Of a stretch of DNA of 64,000 nt, positions 62,182-64,000 are shown piece after piece. Below the pieces are notes generated by a model. The model ran no database searches. It was not told the origin of the DNA and saw nothing but the letters and a program-made list of their open reading frames with translations. Within the stretch, counting starts at the first letter, position 1, and each line of letters opens with the position of its first letter. Position numbers and translations under genes: made by a program. The stretch covers positions 44,474 to 108,473 of the forward strand of contig NZ_JBJYIN010000016.1 in assembly GCF_046237015.1 (NCBI RefSeq). Reading direction: 5' to 3'. This stretch comes from JBJYIN01 sp046237015. Lineage in GTDB: Bacteria; Pseudomonadota; Gammaproteobacteria; Enterobacterales; Enterobacteriaceae.

Positions 62182-63222
62182 TTAGTGATAATTAAATCTC
62201 AGAATAATATTTTTTTCGGTATCGCCTACTACCGCGGGACCGGATGCATAGAGTTGTGCGATATAGTGTCTTTCAACGATCCCGCTAGAAGCCGTCAATC
62301 CATCAATAAAATTGATAAATTGATTAAATACCACATGATTTCCGCTACGCGTATCTTCAATTTTTAACGTTGAACCATTGCCCATATCCATCCCTTCGGT
62401 TCCCACAAGCGTATTCCCGCGGGCACTGGCATCAAAATTGATATCCAGGTCAAAGCCTCTCCCACAATCCTCGCCACCATCAGTGGAAACATCTATCCGG
62501 AATGCTTCTTGGGCCAGTAAACCCGCTTCTGGCCCTTCCCATGCTTTAACCGTTCTAAAGTCAATATAGCTATCTGGTGATACCTTAATGTTTGCCGCGC
62601 ATTGCATGACTTCAATGCCATGAAGCCCTGAAAGACTTAATCCATAGTTTGCGCTGGGACGATCATTTATCCCGCCTTCGCCATCGATCTGAAAGACTTT
62701 CAGTGCATCGACGCCAACGGTGGTATCTGTGATTTCCCCGGTTTTTTCGAGGTAGAGTTGTACCGTTATATTGAGGATTGTCGGGACTGAAGGCGGAGCT
62801 GAACCGCTGGGCCCAGGCGAAATCCATTGGCCCGTCGAAACGCGGGAGGCTGTCGTCCCTCCGTTCGTAATAATGCCTAAATCCAGTCCGTTGTAGATAA
62901 TACCGATCCCTACGCCCTGACTGATGACTCTCCCTTCTGGATTTGGGTAGAAATATGACATTTCCCCCTGTGGTCTAACCGATTGGTATGCCCAGCAGGC
63001 GAGGCTACGGGTATAATTTTTTGACGTCCAGAGTCGACTACCGATGGGTAAGGTCGCCGGAATCTTTAACGTTCCAACTTCTTCGTAGTCCAATACGGGG
63101 CCGGTTACCGAACCTAAACGGCATTCCAGCGCGTTAGCACCGAATGCTGTCAATACCAGAAGAACCAGTGTCGCGAAATATAGGGTGTTATATCGTCTGT
63201 GGCTTGATGATTTGAGCATCAT
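62182..63222 (-). CDS. Two-domain fimbrial tip adhesin
   Basis: Secreted protein of 346 residues with a signal peptide ending ANA-LECR. The size and layout (N-terminal lectin-like half with Cys near 33 and 75, then a pilin half from about 170 with CAANIKV and DCGRGFD) fit FimH-type adhesins. The C-terminal ...KNIILRFNYH is a donor-strand type end. It begins 8 bp after the chaperone stop, so the three genes form one unit. The ligand is unknown. Confidence 0.8.
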   Translation of the reverse strand: MMLKSSSHRRYNTLYFATLVLLVLTAFGANALECRLGSVTGPVLDYEEVGTLKIPATLPIGSRLWTSKNYTRSLACWAYQSVRPQGEMSYFYPNPEGRVISQGVGIGIIYNGLDLGIITNGGTTASRVSTGQWISPGPSGSAPPSVPTILNITVQLYLEKTGEITDTTVGVDALKVFQIDGEGGINDRPSANYGLSLSGLHGIEVMQCAANIKVSPDSYIDFRTVKAWEGPEAGLLAQEAFRIDVSTDGGEDCGRGFDLDINFDASARGNTLVGTEGMDMGNGSTLKIEDTRSGNHVVFNQFINFIDGLTASSGIVERHYIAQLYASGPAVVGDTEKNIILRFNYH

Positions 63223-63230
63223 TGTTTCTC

Positions 63231-63947
63231 TTATTCCTGAGCGAGTGTCTGGCAGTGGTTTTGTATACAGGTAAAAGGCAATTCCTGATGTCCGCCATAA
63301 TCATTCACGTAATACAATGAGAATGTATTTACTGAACCGTCCAGAACCCGGATCGTGTTCGTTGAGCGTGGTGATACCATAAACGCTTTGCCATCCAATA
63401 AATTATCGGGCACTGTGCGCGTCTTTTTAGACTGCTTTAAAATATTACTGACAGTGATGTAATAGGGGGTCGGGTTTTCAACAATAAAGCTTTTAGCCAT
63501 TTTCCTGATGCGTAACTTTTTCTGCCATATATCATTTTTATCCGGTGTAATTCCTCTGGGACGGAAGAACACCTTAATTTCTGATTGTATAGCGATTTGT
63601 AGTACGTTGGCTTTTTCCGATTTAGGTGGAATTTCTCGTACGTTTAAATAAAAGAGTGATTCACGATCTTTCGGTAGCTGAGAGATTTGAGATGTTTTTA
63701 CCAGCCGGATCAGGCTATACCCTTTGGCCTCAATACGTTGTAATGGAGGCAATACCATCAAAGGGGAGGTGGTTTTATTCCGGTTTTCATCCGTTAGCCA
63801 GGACTGTGCCAAAAAAGGGTTTTCTGCATTCTCATTCTTTAGCGTTACCGTTGCCGATTGTTCGTCGTCATTAAAAATGACCCGAGTGCGATCGAGGCTA
63901 ATGGCACTGTAGGCCGATGGAATAAAAAAAACACTGCTAATAAATAG
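63231..63947 (-). pseudogene. Fimbrial chaperone gene cut in its signal peptide by an IS element
   Basis: Periplasmic PapD/FimC-type chaperone. Reading the minus strand from 63947 gives a signal-peptide core LFISSVFFIPSAYSA, then the mature start ISLDRTRVIFNDDEQS, and conserved PLMVLPPLQRIEAKG, FFRPRGI and C-terminal NDYGG. The first residues, start codon and promoter are missing because IS4-type sequence begins at 63948, and the frame meets TGA inside it. A TTG at 63812 opens a shorter frame but would drop the signal and first strand. The gene is therefore probably inactive, and the two genes after it lose their promoter unless the IS provides one. Confidence 0.8.
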
Positions 63948-64000
63948 TAATGCCGATCAGTTAAGGATCGGTTGACCGATCCAGTGGCTGTGTAAAAATC
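63948..64000 (+). mobile_element. End of an IS4-family insertion sequence
   Basis: TAATGCCGATCAGTTAAG at 63948 is the terminal inverted repeat I know for IS4, and the following bases (GGATCGGTTGACCGATCC, CAGTGGCTGTG) continue as in that element. The transposase would lie beyond the window. It interrupts the chaperone gene, whose reading frame is lost exactly at this boundary. Recognised from memory; the element's name is not certain. Confidence 0.75.

Noticed and set aside
63231..63812. Chaperone as an intact 193-codon gene from TTG 63812
   Set aside because: It would lack the signal peptide and first beta strand, both of which are readable upstream as far as 63947.

Overview
The window reads as a chromosomal segment of a soft-rot enterobacterium (Pectobacteriaceae, most likely Pectobacterium). 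This rests on the order cysM / crr-ptsI-ptsH / cysK-cysZ / zipA, the many proteins whose sequence I recognise as close to Escherichia coli counterparts, and intergenic repeats with ends of the type ATACCCGTCATACTTCAAG. The species cannot be settled by reading alone. No rRNA, tRNA, CRISPR array or prophage was seen.

Layout. 1-738: 3' part of cysM. 850-6800: sugar-acid module 1 (GntR regulator, ManD-type dehydratase, IdnO-like and IdnD-like dehydrogenases, MFS transporter). 7079-12476: macAB efflux genes, divergent from a CpxRA-like two-component pair. 12590-21688: housekeeping block crr, ptsI, ptsH, cysK, cysZ, zipA, yjeH, ubiK, then an FMN riboswitch and ribB. 21752-28776: tehB, the nitric-oxide detoxification unit norW-norV / norR with its sigma54 promoter and three NorR sites, and a class I fumarase. 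29390-33980: a helix-hairpin-helix pseudogene, a LysR regulator divergent from a PACE efflux gene, and the alkylation-repair group alkA / ada-alkB with a recognisable Ada box.

34060-42003 is the most unusual part. Five genes on the minus strand (38457-39157 region down to 34060) encode a twin-arginine ferredoxin subunit, an NrfD-like quinol-oxidising membrane subunit, a DHA2-type MFS transporter, a secreted single-domain FMN-binding protein and a secreted FAD reductase. They are followed upstream by a secreted esterase and a divergent LysR regulator. Together they look like a periplasmic respiratory chain in which the FMN and FAD modules of a fumarate/urocanate-reductase-like enzyme are split into two exported proteins. 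The FAD subunit lacks the residues that bind fumarate, so its electron acceptor is unknown.

42339-54388: two further sugar-acid modules. Module 3 is rspA copy 1, a YiaK-like reductase and a complete TRAP transporter. Module 2 is rspA copy 2, rspB, ydfJ, ydfI and rspR, matching the E. coli rsp/ydf locus. The two rspA copies differ at about 15 of 404 residues and share a conserved CRP-type promoter. With module 1 they suggest routes for L-idonate and L-gulonate to 2-keto-3-deoxygluconate.

54493-64000: a small unknown protein, mdtG, a 25-codon azuC homologue with a near-perfect CRP box, dmlA/dmlR, fhuE, and a fimbrial cluster whose chaperone gene is cut within its signal peptide by the end of an IS4-family element running off the window.
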